From assembly GCA_024207135.1 (NCBI GenBank), contig CP042428.1:3658001-3722000 (forward strand): DNA of 64,000 nucleotides, written 5' to 3'. Below the pieces are notes generated by a model. It was not told where the DNA came from. It searched no databases and saw only the letters and a list, made by a program, of their open reading frames with translations. Shown piece after piece: positions 24,816 to 34,626 of the stretch; the first letter of the stretch is position 1, and each line of letters begins with the position of its first letter. Both the position numbers and the translations under genes were made by a program. Origin of the DNA: Arthrobacter sp. C2 (GTDB taxonomy: Bacteria; Actinomycetota; Actinomycetes; Actinomycetales; Micrococcaceae).

Positions 24816-25940
24816 CTAGGCCTCGCTGGCCACCTGTGCGTGAGCCCCGCTGCTGGCCGGCTCGGCCAGGCGTTCGCCGGAGTCGGTGTCGAAGAGGTGG
24901 ACGTGTCCGACCTTCGGCAGCACGTGGATGGTTTCGCCCTTGAACGGGGGCTTGCGGCCGTCGACGCGCACGACCATCTGGTATTCGGTGCCGCCCACAA
25001 AGGTGTGTCCGTAGACGTAGGCGTCGGCGCCGAGTTCCTCGACGACGTCGACCTCGACCGAGAGGCCTTCGTCCGCACCGACCTGGTCCAGATCCTCGGG
25101 ACGCACGCCCAAGGTCACCGAGTTGCCGGTTGCGGCCTGCAACGTTGCCGAAGCGACCGGGTAGATGGTGCCGCCGAAGGCGACACCGCCGTCGGCCACC
25201 GGAAGCTCCAACAAGTTCATGGCAGGGGAACCGATGAAGCCGGCGACGAAGACGTTCTGCGGAGTGTCATAGAGTTCGCGCGGGGTGCCGACCTGCTGCA
25301 GCAGGCCGTCCTTGAGGACTGCGACGCGGTCGCCCATGGTCAGTGCCTCGACCTGGTCGTGGGTCACGTATACCGTGGTGACGCCCAGACGGCGGGTCAG
25401 CGACGCGATCTGCGTGCGGGTCTGCACACGGAGCTTGGCATCGAGGTTCGACAGCGGCTCATCCATGAGGAAGACCTGCGGGCTGCGCACGATGGCCCGG
25501 CCCATGGCAACACGCTGGCGCTGGCCGCCGGAAAGAGCCTTCGGCTTGCGGTCCAGGTAGTCCTCGAGGTCAAGAAGCTTTGCCGCTTCCTGCACGCGTC
25601 GTGCGCGCTCCTCCTTGTCGATGCCCGCGATCTTCAGGGCAAAACCCATGTTGTCGCCCACGGTCATGTGCGGGTAGAGCGCATAGTTCTGGAAGACCAT
25701 GGCGATGTCTCGGTCCTTGGGCGGAACGTTGGTGACATCGCGGTCGCCGATGAGGATGCGTCCGGAGTTGATGTCTTCAAGGCCGGCGAGCATGCGCAGG
25801 GTGGTGGACTTTCCGCAGCCGGAGGGTCCGACAAGAACCAGGAATTCGCCATCGGCGATCTCCAGGGAAATCTTGTCAACGCTGGGCTTGGTGGCACCCG
25901 GGTAGGTTCGGGTGGCTTGGTCAAAAGTTACAGATGCCAT
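24816..25940 (-). CDS. ABC sugar-importer ATPase, MsiK/UgpC/MalK type
   Basis: A 374-residue ATP-binding subunit of carbohydrate ABC importers, energising uptake from the cytoplasmic face. Walker A GPSGCGKST (about 38-46), Q-loop FQNYALYPHM, signature LSGGQRQRVAMGRA, Walker B VFLMDEPLSNLD and the H-loop VTHDQ are all intact. The C-terminal OB-type regulatory domain (LGVRPEDL) is that of MalK/UgpC. In actinobacteria one such ATPase (MsiK) serves many importers, which fits the absence of permease genes here. It lies 56 bases after otsB on the same strand and may be co-transcribed. Confidence 0.92.
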   Translation of the reverse strand: MASVTFDQATRTYPGATKPSVDKISLEIADGEFLVLVGPSGCGKSTTLRMLAGLEDINSGRILIGDRDVTNVPPKDRDIAMVFQNYALYPHMTVGDNMGFALKIAGIDKEERARRVQEAAKLLDLEDYLDRKPKALSGGQRQRVAMGRAIVRSPQVFLMDEPLSNLDAKLRVQTRTQIASLTRRLGVTTVYVTHDQVEALTMGDRVAVLKDGLLQQVGTPRELYDTPQNVFVAGFIGSPAMNLLELPVADGGVAFGGTIYPVASATLQAATGNSVTLGVRPEDLDQVGADEGLSVEVDVVEELGADAYVYGHTFVGGTEYQMVVRVDGRKPPFKGETIHVLPKVGHVHLFDTDSGERLAEPASSGAHAQVASEA

Positions 25941-25996
25941 GGGCCAGCAATCCTTTCACGGGCAGGTACGTGCCCGACGATCCGTAGTGAATGGAA

Positions 25997-26779
25997 TCAC
26001 AAGCTTCTCATATCAAGGATGGATTCCAAAAGGGCAGGCAATTCCCCGGGCCCATTAAGTCGGAATTGTGCCTTGGATTTCCCGGACCCGATTTTTACCC
26101 CGATATCCCCGGGGCGCAACGCGGCAAAGGCGTCCTCGTCCGTGACGTCGTCTCCGGCAAAGAACACGGTTGAGGCGTCGGCGACCTCGCGCAGCCAGTT
26201 CAGGCCGTCGCCCTTGGTGCCCACCAGCACACTGGCTTCTAGCACGGCCTTGCCGTCCAGGGCCTGCAGGTTCTCGATTCCATCCAGTTGCTCATGGGCG
26301 GCGCGCAGCGCCGCGGTGGCAACCTCGGGTGCGGCCTGCCGCACGTGCAGGACGATCGAGGCGGGCTTGTATTCAAGGGTGGTGCCCGGATTGGCTGCGC
26401 TGATGGCTTCCAGTATCCCGGTGGCCTTGGCCAAGGCGGCGGTTTGCGAGCCGCTGAGATCAATGTGTTCGTCCTCGGCGCCGAAGATTTCCGGTGCCCA
26501 GCGTTCGGTGCCGTGGCTGCCAACCAACAGGGTTTGCTCGGGCGGTCTGCCCACGGCGCGCAGCGAGGCCAGGTCGCGGCCGGAGATCAGCGCGGTGACG
26601 GTGTTCTCCAGGGCGGCCAGCTTGGCCAGGGCCTCGGAGGCGGCAGGCAACGGACGCGCGTCCTCGGGACGGTCGACCAAGGGCGCCAAGGTTCCGTCGA
26701 AGTCCAGGGCAACGAGCAGGATCGGGGTGTCGACCAGGGATTCGATGGCATCGGCGAGGTCGGGAGTGATGGGACCCAT
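25997..26779 (-). CDS. otsB: Trehalose-6-phosphate phosphatase
   Basis: A 260-residue HAD-superfamily phosphatase converting trehalose 6-phosphate to trehalose. HAD motif I is LLVALDFDGTLAPLVD near the N-terminus, followed by LISGRDLASL, the GSHGTE motif of OtsB, LEASVLVGTKGDGL and motif IV VFFAGDDVTDEDAFAAL. The ATG at 26779 starts the conserved protein; no strong ribosome site is close. It follows otsA by 162 bases, a gap holding a hairpin (GGGTGCA / TGCACCC, about 26870-26922) that could tune expression of otsB against otsA. Confidence 0.93.
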   Translation of the reverse strand: MGPITPDLADAIESLVDTPILLVALDFDGTLAPLVDRPEDARPLPAASEALAKLAALENTVTALISGRDLASLRAVGRPPEQTLLVGSHGTERWAPEIFGAEDEHIDLSGSQTAALAKATGILEAISAANPGTTLEYKPASIVLHVRQAAPEVATAALRAAHEQLDGIENLQALDGKAVLEASVLVGTKGDGLNWLREVADASTVFFAGDDVTDEDAFAALRPGDIGVKIGSGKSKAQFRLNGPGELPALLESILDMRSL

Positions 26780-26941
26780 AGTTAACCAGCTGATCCTTTC
26801 AGGCAGTTGAAGCGGGCATGGAACGAACGCCCGGGCCGGGGCAGGTTTCCCGGCTTGGCCCATGGCAATGGGTGCAAATGCAATGCGCGGGTGCTACGGG
26901 AAGAATTCCCGATGTGCACCCGCGCCAAGACATCTTCAAGC

Positions 26942-28417
<1,476 letters not shown>

Positions 28418-28438
28418 GTTGACCCTCCGTTCTAATAC

Positions 28439-28454
28439 TCAAGATTGATCTTGA
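28439..28454 (-). promoter_or_regulatory. Inverted repeat upstream of otsA
   Basis: TCAAGATTGATCTTGA: two perfect 7-base arms with a 2-base centre, lying just before the otsA ribosome site. It has the form of a dimeric regulator operator; the regulator is unknown. Confidence 0.4.
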
Positions 28455-28570
28455 GCTTAGGGTAACTACGTGATGTAAGCGACACGGCGGCGCTAAGCTA
28501 CGCGACCCCCGTACCCTAAACTGGTTTGGTCGGGGGAGTATCATTTCAATCTTAAAGGACGTTTTGACCT

Positions 28571-29434
28571 ATGGCATCGAATAGCCAGCGGCCGAGCAAG
28601 GCCGAGCGGACCGCAAGCGCGCGCGAGCAGGCACAGAAAATGCACGCGGCACAAGAAGCTGCTGACAAGCGCAAATCCCTGTTCATCAAGTTGGGCGTCC
28701 TAGTGGCGGTGCTTGCCGTGATTGCGTTGGTCGTGGCCCTCGTCCTGCAGAAGAACTCGGGCACTGTTGCCGACACCGGCGCGGTGCCGAAGGGCGGCAA
28801 CGCGGCAGGCGGTATTACGCTAACCTCCGACAAGACCCTTGCCGATACTTCCGGACTCAGCGTCGACATCAACAAGGTGGGCACGGCTCCGGCCCAAGGC
28901 GCGACGCCGACTCCGCGGGATTACAAGGCGGCGCCCAAGGGCGAACCGATCAACATGCTGCTGTATGTCGATGTCAACTGCGTGCACTGCGCCGACTTCG
29001 AGACCCAGTACGCGGACCAGATCAGCACCTGGCTTGCCGCAGGCGATGTGACTGTGGAGTACCGCAACGTCGCGTTCCTCGATGCGGGATCGCCGACCAA
29101 TTTCTCCTCGCGCGGAGCCAACGCACTGGCCTGCGTGGCGGATGCGGCTCCGGCCTCGTACCTTCCGTTCTCCAAGGCAATGTTTGCGCACTATCCTGAG
29201 GGCGAAATGAAGAACAAGCAGCTGATCCAGCTGGCCAAGGACAACGGTGCCGATGTTGCCAGCTGCATCAATGAAGGCACCTTCCGCCCGTTCGCGAAGT
29301 TCACCGATGCGGCCGCCCGCGTGGATGCCATTGGCGGCACCCCGAGCGTGTTCATCCAAGGCAAGCTTTGGGATCCGAACGCCGAGCCCGACTTCGTTGC
29401 CGTCGTCGACGCCGCAATCAAGGCGAACAAGTAG
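28571..29434 (+). CDS. Membrane-anchored DsbA-like thioredoxin-fold protein
   Basis: A 287-residue protein with a charged cytoplasmic N-terminus, one membrane helix at about residues 38-60 (LFIKLGVLVAVLAVIALVV), a linker rich in Gly/Thr, and an extracytoplasmic DsbA-type thioredoxin domain with redox motif CVHC (Cys137, Cys140) and the cis-Pro region GGTPSVFIQG. It should oxidise or isomerise disulfides of exported proteins. AAAGGA stands about a dozen bases before the ATG. It is divergent from otsA. No DsbB/VKOR partner lies next to it. Confidence 0.9.
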   Translation: MASNSQRPSKAERTASAREQAQKMHAAQEAADKRKSLFIKLGVLVAVLAVIALVVALVLQKNSGTVADTGAVPKGGNAAGGITLTSDKTLADTSGLSVDINKVGTAPAQGATPTPRDYKAAPKGEPINMLLYVDVNCVHCADFETQYADQISTWLAAGDVTVEYRNVAFLDAGSPTNFSSRGANALACVADAAPASYLPFSKAMFAHYPEGEMKNKQLIQLAKDNGADVASCINEGTFRPFAKFTDAAARVDAIGGTPSVFIQGKLWDPNAEPDFVAVVDAAIKANK

Positions 29435-29602
29435 CAACGTAGTTCCAGCATGAAGTTGGGTGGTTCGCAGTGTGCACGTGAACCACCCAACCGATGGAGC
29501 CGGGGCCGGCGGCTTTCACGCTGCCGGTTTCATCCTGCCGATGAATGTCGGTTACGCTAGTTCCTGCACTTGGGTCGTGTTCACACGGACCCGGGGAGCA
29601 CG

Positions 29603-29679
29603 CCTCCTTAGCTCAGTTGGCCAGAGCATCGCTCTTGTAAAGCGAGGGTCGCCGGTTCGAATCCGGCAGGGGGCTCCAC
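29603..29679 (+). tRNA. tRNA-Thr (anticodon TGT)
   Basis: A 77-base cloverleaf. Acceptor GCCTCCT pairs with AGGGGGC, anticodon stem TCGCT/AGCGA with loop CTTGTAA, anticodon TGT, TTCGAAT T-loop, encoded CCA. Confidence 0.96.
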
Positions 29680-29687
29680 ACCGCAGG

Positions 29688-29723
29688 CCCTACTTCCTTT
29701 CATCTAAAGGGAGGTAGGGCTTT
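29688..29723 (+). terminator. Intrinsic terminator after tRNA-Thr
   Basis: The stem GCCCTACTTCCTTT pairs with AAAGGGAGGTAGGGC, followed by TTTCT. Confidence 0.85.
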
Positions 29724-29731
29724 CTGCGTGT

Positions 29732-29739
29732 CCGTTGCG
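29732..29739. repeat. Target-site duplication (left) of IS256-family element
   Basis: TCCGTTGC occurs directly before the left end of the element and again at 31061-31068 directly after the right end. Eight bases is the usual duplication length for IS256-family insertions. Confidence 0.85.
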
Positions 29740-31060
29740 GCCTATAGGACAAAAAGTGTGTCTGCCCCGGGTGTGTCACCCGGGGTTTCCACGGTCTGGC
29801 TTGGGTTTTAGCAGGGCCTGCCGGCCCATCCTTTTCTGGCCCAAAGCCCTTCCTCTGCGCTGTATCCCGTGCCCAGTGTTTCCGGTCCGACCCGTTCTTC
29901 CCGGTGCACCGCCTTGGGTGCCGGCTTCAGGTGCTCGGGACGGATGAGGGTGTGCGGCGCGGCGGGGTTTTCGGTGTGGGTGTAGAGCCACCATTCGACG
30001 GCGCGCTTGGCGTGGGCCGGCGGCATCCCTCGGTGGTTGCGCAGCAGGGCGCGCAGGTGCGTGTTGACCCCGCCCTCGATCCTGTTGGTCGTCGGATCGA
30101 CGCCGATATCGGCCAGCTCCGGGTGCAGGTACGTGAACAGGTGACCGTTCTTGGCCAGGCGTTCCATCAGCCGGTAGGCCTTGCGCAGCCGGTCGTGGGT
30201 GTACCACCAGGCCTGGCCCGAACGGACCCCGGCTGGACGGAAACCGGTCGGGCCCTGCTGGTAGGTGCGCTGCTTGATCAGGTCCCCGTGCTCGGTGTTC
30301 CACTGGTTCAGCACCTGGACCCAGGCGGCGGCCTCCTGCGTGGTCTTCAGCCGCGTCAGGGCCAGCGAGATGCGGCGCAGCGCCTTGCCGGCGTCGGTGC
30401 GCGGCCGCAGGGTCAGGTAGGTGCGCACGTTGCGCTGGACGTGGACCAGGCAGCGCTGGATCCGGGTCTCGGGCCACGCCCGCGACAGGGCCGAGGCCAG
30501 CCCCGAGCCGCCGTCGATGACCACCGCCCGCGGGGCCGGGATCGTTTCCATCAGGGCCAGCCAGGCTGCCGACTTTTCCGTGTCGCACCACTGCCAGCCG
30601 ATGACGTGCCCGTTGGCGATCGCTATCAGGCAGCACCAGCCCCGGCCCAGGTAGATGCCGTCCATCTGGACCTGCCCGTGGATCTCCCCGGTCACCGCGA
30701 CCACGGGTTCGATGTTCCAGCACCACTGCGTGGAACGGCGGAAGGTTCGCCCGCCACCGGGTCCGATCTCGGCCTGGGAATCCTTGCCCATCAGCCAGGC
30801 CACGAACCGGTCCAGCTCGGCCCTGCGGGCCAGGTCCGCCCGCCTGCGCACGCTGCTGGCCCCGCAGTCAATGCACCTCCAGCGCTGGGTCCCGGCCGTC
30901 GTCTTTCCATTGCGCTTCAGACGAGATCCACATACTTCACAGTGCCTCGAATTTCCAGAACCATTCACGGTTAATGGCCCAAGGCTATAAGAAACCCCGT
31001 TCTGCCGCGCCATCGTTGGGATGCAGGCCCCTCATGGACACACTTTCTGACCTATAAGCC
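29740..31060 (-). mobile_element. IS256-family insertion sequence (IS1249-like group)
   Basis: A complete 1321-bp element. Its terminal inverted repeats (29740-29763 and 31037-31060) begin GGCCTATAGG and GGCTTATAGG when read inward and match at about 20 of 23 positions. It carries one transposase gene and is flanked by a perfect 8-bp direct repeat. Ends, duplication and open frame are all intact, so the insertion is probably recent and may still be active. It landed just beyond the tRNA-Thr terminator, apparently in non-coding DNA. Confidence 0.92.
29808..31013 (-). CDS. Transposase, IS256 family, IS1249-like
   Basis: A 401-residue DDE transposase. An N-terminal zinc ribbon (CEVC at residue 25, CIDC at residue 47) precedes the catalytic core: first Asp in HGQVQMDGIYLGRGW, second in AVVIDGGSGLASAL, Glu in TTNRIEGGVNTHLRALL, as in the MULE/IS256 class. 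Length and domain order fit the IS1249 type. It cuts and joins the element's own ends. The frame shows no break. Confidence 0.92.
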   Translation of the reverse strand: MARQNGVSYSLGPLTVNGSGNSRHCEVCGSRLKRNGKTTAGTQRWRCIDCGASSVRRRADLARRAELDRFVAWLMGKDSQAEIGPGGGRTFRRSTQWCWNIEPVVAVTGEIHGQVQMDGIYLGRGWCCLIAIANGHVIGWQWCDTEKSAAWLALMETIPAPRAVVIDGGSGLASALSRAWPETRIQRCLVHVQRNVRTYLTLRPRTDAGKALRRISLALTRLKTTQEAAAWVQVLNQWNTEHGDLIKQRTYQQGPTGFRPAGVRSGQAWWYTHDRLRKAYRLMERLAKNGHLFTYLHPELADIGVDPTTNRIEGGVNTHLRALLRNHRGMPPAHAKRAVEWWLYTHTENPAAPHTLIRPEHLKPAPKAVHREERVGPETLGTGYSAEEGLWARKGWAGRPC

Positions 31061-31068
31061 TCCGTTGC
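31061..31068. repeat. Target-site duplication (right) of IS256-family element
   Basis: Second copy of TCCGTTGC, adjoining the right inverted repeat. Confidence 0.85.
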
Positions 31069-31140
31069 AATATGAAGGTGGCCTACCTTTTCTTTGTGCA
31101 TCGAATTGCGGCCTAGAAGGCCCTTTTCGAAATTGCATGG

Positions 31141-31443
31141 TCAACTCAGATGGTTGATTGTGAGCACGGTGGACGTGGTTCGAAGCGTTGGGATGCCGTC
31201 GCGGCGAAGATCCAGGACAAAAACTGCTGGCTGGCCCACCGCTAACTGGTGGACAGCCAGTACCGTGATTGCCTCGGTGTCGCGGCGCAAGGGATCGGTC
31301 TCGGCACCATCCATGGACGGATGCACCGGAAGCTCCCCGGGCCAGCGGGTCAGGGTCGGCCCCTCGGGCCCGATCGCCAAGTCGTAGACGCTGCCAGTCG
31401 CTGTCGTGATGCGGCATGTACCTGAAGAGATTTCGGCGGCCAT
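31141..31443 (-). CDS. Hypothetical protein
   Basis: A 100-residue soluble protein of unknown function. The sequence looks coding: it is rich in beta-type stretches (GTCRITTATGSVYDLAIGPEG, then TLTRWPGE, AVFVLDLRRDG and LRTTSTVLTI). Similar short orphan proteins are common in Arthrobacter, by recollection rather than search. No signal peptide or membrane segment. It stands alone between the IS element and an aldolase gene, with only a weak ribosome site before the ATG. Confidence 0.55.
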   Translation of the reverse strand: MAAEISSGTCRITTATGSVYDLAIGPEGPTLTRWPGELPVHPSMDGAETDPLRRDTEAITVLAVHQLAVGQPAVFVLDLRRDGIPTLRTTSTVLTINHLS

Positions 31444-31852
31444 GCAGCGATTATTCCACGGTCAATTGCACACCGGGGGATGGTTGCAACAGGTTGTGGA
31501 CAATCTTGGCGGGTCCCCGTCGTACCTAGTGATCGTGGGGTTTTGCCACCCAGAAGTCGGTGCGTCATCCCGAATTGGAAGAGCGATTTTCTGCCGTGCA
31601 CGTACTCGGTTCCTGCGCCAAGTGGAGGACTGTGACCGCGGCGAGGGTCTACGCCGGTGCTGCCACCAGAAGCCGGAACACCATCTCGCCGGCCAGCAGG
31701 CCGTTGGTTGGTGCAGTTCCGGATTCCCCGGTCATCACATTCCGCTCTTTCCCGGCGCCTCCCGGAACGGTTGCCGGATCATGGTTGTTGTATCGGTGAT
31801 TGCGGCAGGGAACCAGAGCCAAGCCGGGCCAGGACGCGGTTTTCCCGGTGGC
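31444..31852. other. Gene-free stretch
   Basis: About 400 bases in which short frames on both strands show no recognisable motif. I see nothing I can support. Confidence 0.4.
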
Positions 31853-32761
31853 TTACCCGAGGATCTTCATTTCTGCCAAGGCCCTTGCCACTGCAGCCCG
31901 CCCGTTGCCATCCAGTCCCCGGACGGGAGCGGGCAGATTGCCCGCGGAAACCAGGCCGAGGTCCTCGGCCACGGCAGAGGCGACCCGGTAGCTTCCAAAC
32001 CGGGCCATGAGCTGCCACAAGGGTTCCAATTCCAGTGAAAGGGAACGCGCGAAATCCGCGTTGCCGGCAGTTGCCGCACGGGTGATCGCCAGGCACTGCT
32101 CGGGCAGGATCCCGGCAATGACGCTGTACCAGGCATCGCAACCGGCAAGAAGACCGGCTGCGGCGGCACCGTCGCCGCTGACACCGATGGTGACATTCCC
32201 GGGAACCAGGGCCCGGAGCGAGGAGACACGTTGCACCGCTTCGGCCGGGTTGGCCGGCACCGGCGGAATCTTGATCGATGCAACGCCGGGCAGCTGCGCA
32301 ATCCGCGCGTGAAGCTCGTCGCTGAAGACCACGCGCGTGGTCGTCGGGTTGTCATAAACGACCAGCGGAACCGAGAGGTTCGCCGTGACATCCTCGTACA
32401 GGCCGAAGACCTCGTCATCGGTCAGGGGCTGGTAGCTCATCGGGGCCAGCAGGACGGCGGATGCGCCGCGATCCTGGGCATCGTCGACGTGGCGCAGCAC
32501 ATCCCGCGTGCGCAGGGCACCCACACCGGCGAGCACCGGGATGCTTCCGGCGCCGGCCACGGCCAGTTCCACGGCGCGGGCGCGTTCTGCCCGGTCCAGG
32601 TAGGCATAGCTGCCGGTGGAACCGAGGACACAGATGGAATCGACGCCCGCGGCTGCGACCCGTGCGACGAGACGCTCGAAGGCGGGCTCGTCAATGCCGT
32701 CATGGGCGAGCGGGGTCAGCGGAAAGGCACTGAGACCGGTGAGAATCGGTGATGGCTTCAT
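31853..32761 (-). CDS. Dihydrodipicolinate synthase / N-acetylneuraminate lyase family aldolase
   Basis: A 302-residue class I aldolase of the DapA/NanA superfamily. The (beta/alpha)8 barrel shows the GSTGSYAYL motif near residue 45 (GxxGE-like, here with Tyr in place of Glu), the active-site Tyr in PLVVYDNPTTT, and the Schiff-base Lys in VASIKIPP. It condenses or cleaves pyruvate-type keto acids. The altered GxxG motif and lack of a lysine-pathway neighbour argue against being the housekeeping DapA. ATG 32761 begins the conserved part; the gene is divergent from an RDD protein 72 bases away. Confidence 0.85.
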   Translation of the reverse strand: MKPSPILTGLSAFPLTPLAHDGIDEPAFERLVARVAAAGVDSICVLGSTGSYAYLDRAERARAVELAVAGAGSIPVLAGVGALRTRDVLRHVDDAQDRGASAVLLAPMSYQPLTDDEVFGLYEDVTANLSVPLVVYDNPTTTRVVFSDELHARIAQLPGVASIKIPPVPANPAEAVQRVSSLRALVPGNVTIGVSGDGAAAAGLLAGCDAWYSVIAGILPEQCLAITRAATAGNADFARSLSLELEPLWQLMARFGSYRVASAVAEDLGLVSAGNLPAPVRGLDGNGRAAVARALAEMKILG

Positions 32762-32833
32762 GGTCACCGAGGATATAGCAATTTTTCCCGGATGGCCGTT
32801 GGCACGCAGGTCCGCGCGCGTTAGGCTGGGCGG

Positions 32834-33379
32834 ATGAGCGAGCGGACGCGGCGCTTGGCCGCCCTGGGACTGGACTACCTGGTCATCCTGGCCTGGATGA
32901 TCGTCCTGGGCCTGGTCACCGCGATCATCTTCCTGACCCGCGGCGAGCTGCCCGACACCTTGGGCAAGTTCGGTCCGATTGGCAGCGAGATCCTGTATTT
33001 CCTGCTGCTGACCTTCGTGGTCGGCATCTACCTCTACAAGACCGAGTCCGGCCCGCACCGCAGCACCTGGGGCAAGCGCCGGATGGGACTGGAGGTCACC
33101 GGCCTTGACAGCTCGGTGCCTAAGCCGACGAAGATCCTGCTGCGCACCATCGTGAAGCTCCTGCCGTGGGAAACGGCCCACTTCTTCATCTGGCAGTTGA
33201 TGGGTGTCATCTACCGAGACGGCAACGAGGCCACGCCCCGGGCTTGGATCTTTGTGGGGATGCATACGGCGACGGCAGCAGCCATCGTCTACACCGTGAT
33301 GGTGCTGGCCACGGGGCGCGGTCCGCACGACCTGGCCGCGGGCACCAGGGTCCGCTTGCGTGCGGTGCCCGCTTCCTGA
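32834..33379 (+). CDS. RDD-family membrane protein
   Basis: A 181-residue membrane protein with four predicted helices and the RDD hallmark: Arg in the first segment (RRLAALGLDYLVILAW) with the conserved Asp, then the TWGKRRMGLEVTG loop. RDD proteins are poorly characterised; transport or ion-exchange roles are suggested for some. Only a weak ribosome site precedes the ATG, so the transcript may be nearly leaderless. It is convergent with the LacI-family regulator. Confidence 0.8.
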   Translation: MSERTRRLAALGLDYLVILAWMIVLGLVTAIIFLTRGELPDTLGKFGPIGSEILYFLLLTFVVGIYLYKTESGPHRSTWGKRRMGLEVTGLDSSVPKPTKILLRTIVKLLPWETAHFFIWQLMGVIYRDGNEATPRAWIFVGMHTATAAAIVYTVMVLATGRGPHDLAAGTRVRLRAVPAS

Positions 33380-33388
33380 AGTCCCGGG

Positions 33389-34432
33389 TCAGCTCCCGAG
33401 CGTGGAACCGCGCACCATGAGCGTGCTCTCGAGGGTGACCTGCTGCGTTTGAAGTTCCTCGCCGTCAATCAGCCGCAGCAGCTGCTCGGCGGCCCTCCGG
33501 CCCAGCAGCTCGCCGGGCAGGTTCACGCTGGTCAGGGACGGGGAGCTGGTTCTCGAGTAGGGCAGGTCGTCGAAGCCTGTCACGGCGAGTTCGCCGGGGA
33601 TCGAGATCCCCGTGGCGCGCGCCTCCTGCAGGATTCCGTAGGCGTGGGTGTCGGTGGCGCAGACGACCGCGGTGACCCCTGCCTTCTTCCAGCGGGGCCA
33701 GGCCTCGGCAAACGCATCGGCGGCCAGCCCCACGTTGATGGTGGTGGCGGCCAGTGCGCCGGCGGGGATTTCCATGCCGAGTTCGGCAGCGGTTTCAAGG
33801 AAAGCGGTGCGGCGCAGCTCGAAGGTGGCGGTGCCGGTGGTGCCGTCGAGGTATGCGACCTTCCGGTGGCCGGCCGCGGCCAGGTGCCCGGCCACGAGTC
33901 GCGCGCCGTGGGCGACATCGAGGTTCACCGCCGGGACCTCCGGGCCGAAGCCGGGTGCGTCGAGCAGCACCAGCGGGCCGGGGGCCGAAAGCTCCTCGAG
34001 GAACGACAGTTCGGGAGCGTCGACCAGCAGGCCGGCCGGGCGCAGGCCCAGCAGCCGGCGGGTGTCATCGGCGCTGGGCAGCTGGCCGGCGTCGGTGACG
34101 GAGAGCAGCAACTGGTACTTGGAACCCAGCGCGGAGCGCACCCCGGCAATGACCGTGGCAAAGAACGGGTTGGAGATGTCCGGTGCCACCATGATCACGG
34201 TGTTGCTTACGCCCCTGGCCAGCGAACTTCCGATGCCGTCCACCACGTAGCCCAGGGCGCGGATGGCCTCGCGGACCTTGGCCTCGTTGGTGGCCGAGAC
34301 CCGGCCGCTGGCCTTGCCGTTGGCAACCAGGGACACCGTCGCGGTGGAAACCCCCGCACGCTCGGCCACCATGGCGGCCGTGACCCGTCGCCGGCTCGGT
34401 GGGGTGGGCCGCGGCTTTTGGGTCGAATGCAT
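33389..34432 (-). CDS. LacI-family transcriptional regulator of the nucleoside operon
   Basis: A 347-residue repressor. The N-terminal helix-turn-helix (VTAAMVAERAGVSTATVSLV, then hinge helix VREAIRALGYV) precedes a periplasmic-binding-type effector domain (MVAPDISNPFFATVIAGV; ELAVTGFDDLPYS). It lies divergent from a nucleoside hydrolase / MFS / ribokinase operon, and two matching palindromes sit in the gap (34477-34490, 34512-34525). It very likely represses that operon and itself, with a nucleoside, ribose or a phosphorylated product as effector. Confidence 0.92.
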   Translation of the reverse strand: MHSTQKPRPTPPSRRRVTAAMVAERAGVSTATVSLVANGKASGRVSATNEAKVREAIRALGYVVDGIGSSLARGVSNTVIMVAPDISNPFFATVIAGVRSALGSKYQLLLSVTDAGQLPSADDTRRLLGLRPAGLLVDAPELSFLEELSAPGPLVLLDAPGFGPEVPAVNLDVAHGARLVAGHLAAAGHRKVAYLDGTTGTATFELRRTAFLETAAELGMEIPAGALAATTINVGLAADAFAEAWPRWKKAGVTAVVCATDTHAYGILQEARATGISIPGELAVTGFDDLPYSRTSSPSLTSVNLPGELLGRRAAEQLLRLIDGEELQTQQVTLESTLMVRGSTLGS

Positions 34433-34476
34433 GGCTTTTATCTTAGTCGAGGACCGGGCTCCGCGAACCGATTGGC

Positions 34477-34490
34477 GTCAAGCGTTTGAC
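34477..34490. promoter_or_regulatory. LacI-type operator O1
   Basis: GTCAAGCGTTTGAC is a near-palindrome with a central CG, the hallmark of LacI/PurR-family sites. It shares the core AAGCGTTTGAC with the second site. Confidence 0.7.
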
Positions 34491-34511
34491 TAGGGTATTT
34501 CCCGGCGGGTA

Positions 34512-34525
34512 GTTAAGCGTTTGAC
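34512..34525. promoter_or_regulatory. LacI-type operator O2
   Basis: GTTAAGCGTTTGAC differs from the first site at one base. The two centres are 35 bases apart, in the 194-base gap between regulator and operon. Confidence 0.7.
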
Positions 34526-34626
34526 GCGCGGGTGCCAAAGGTGCCAGAATTCCGGTGAAACAGCATTTCCTGTCCACGGCCGCAAAACCGCGGGCAGGAG
34601 TATCCCCGAAGATGTGGAGAACGACA

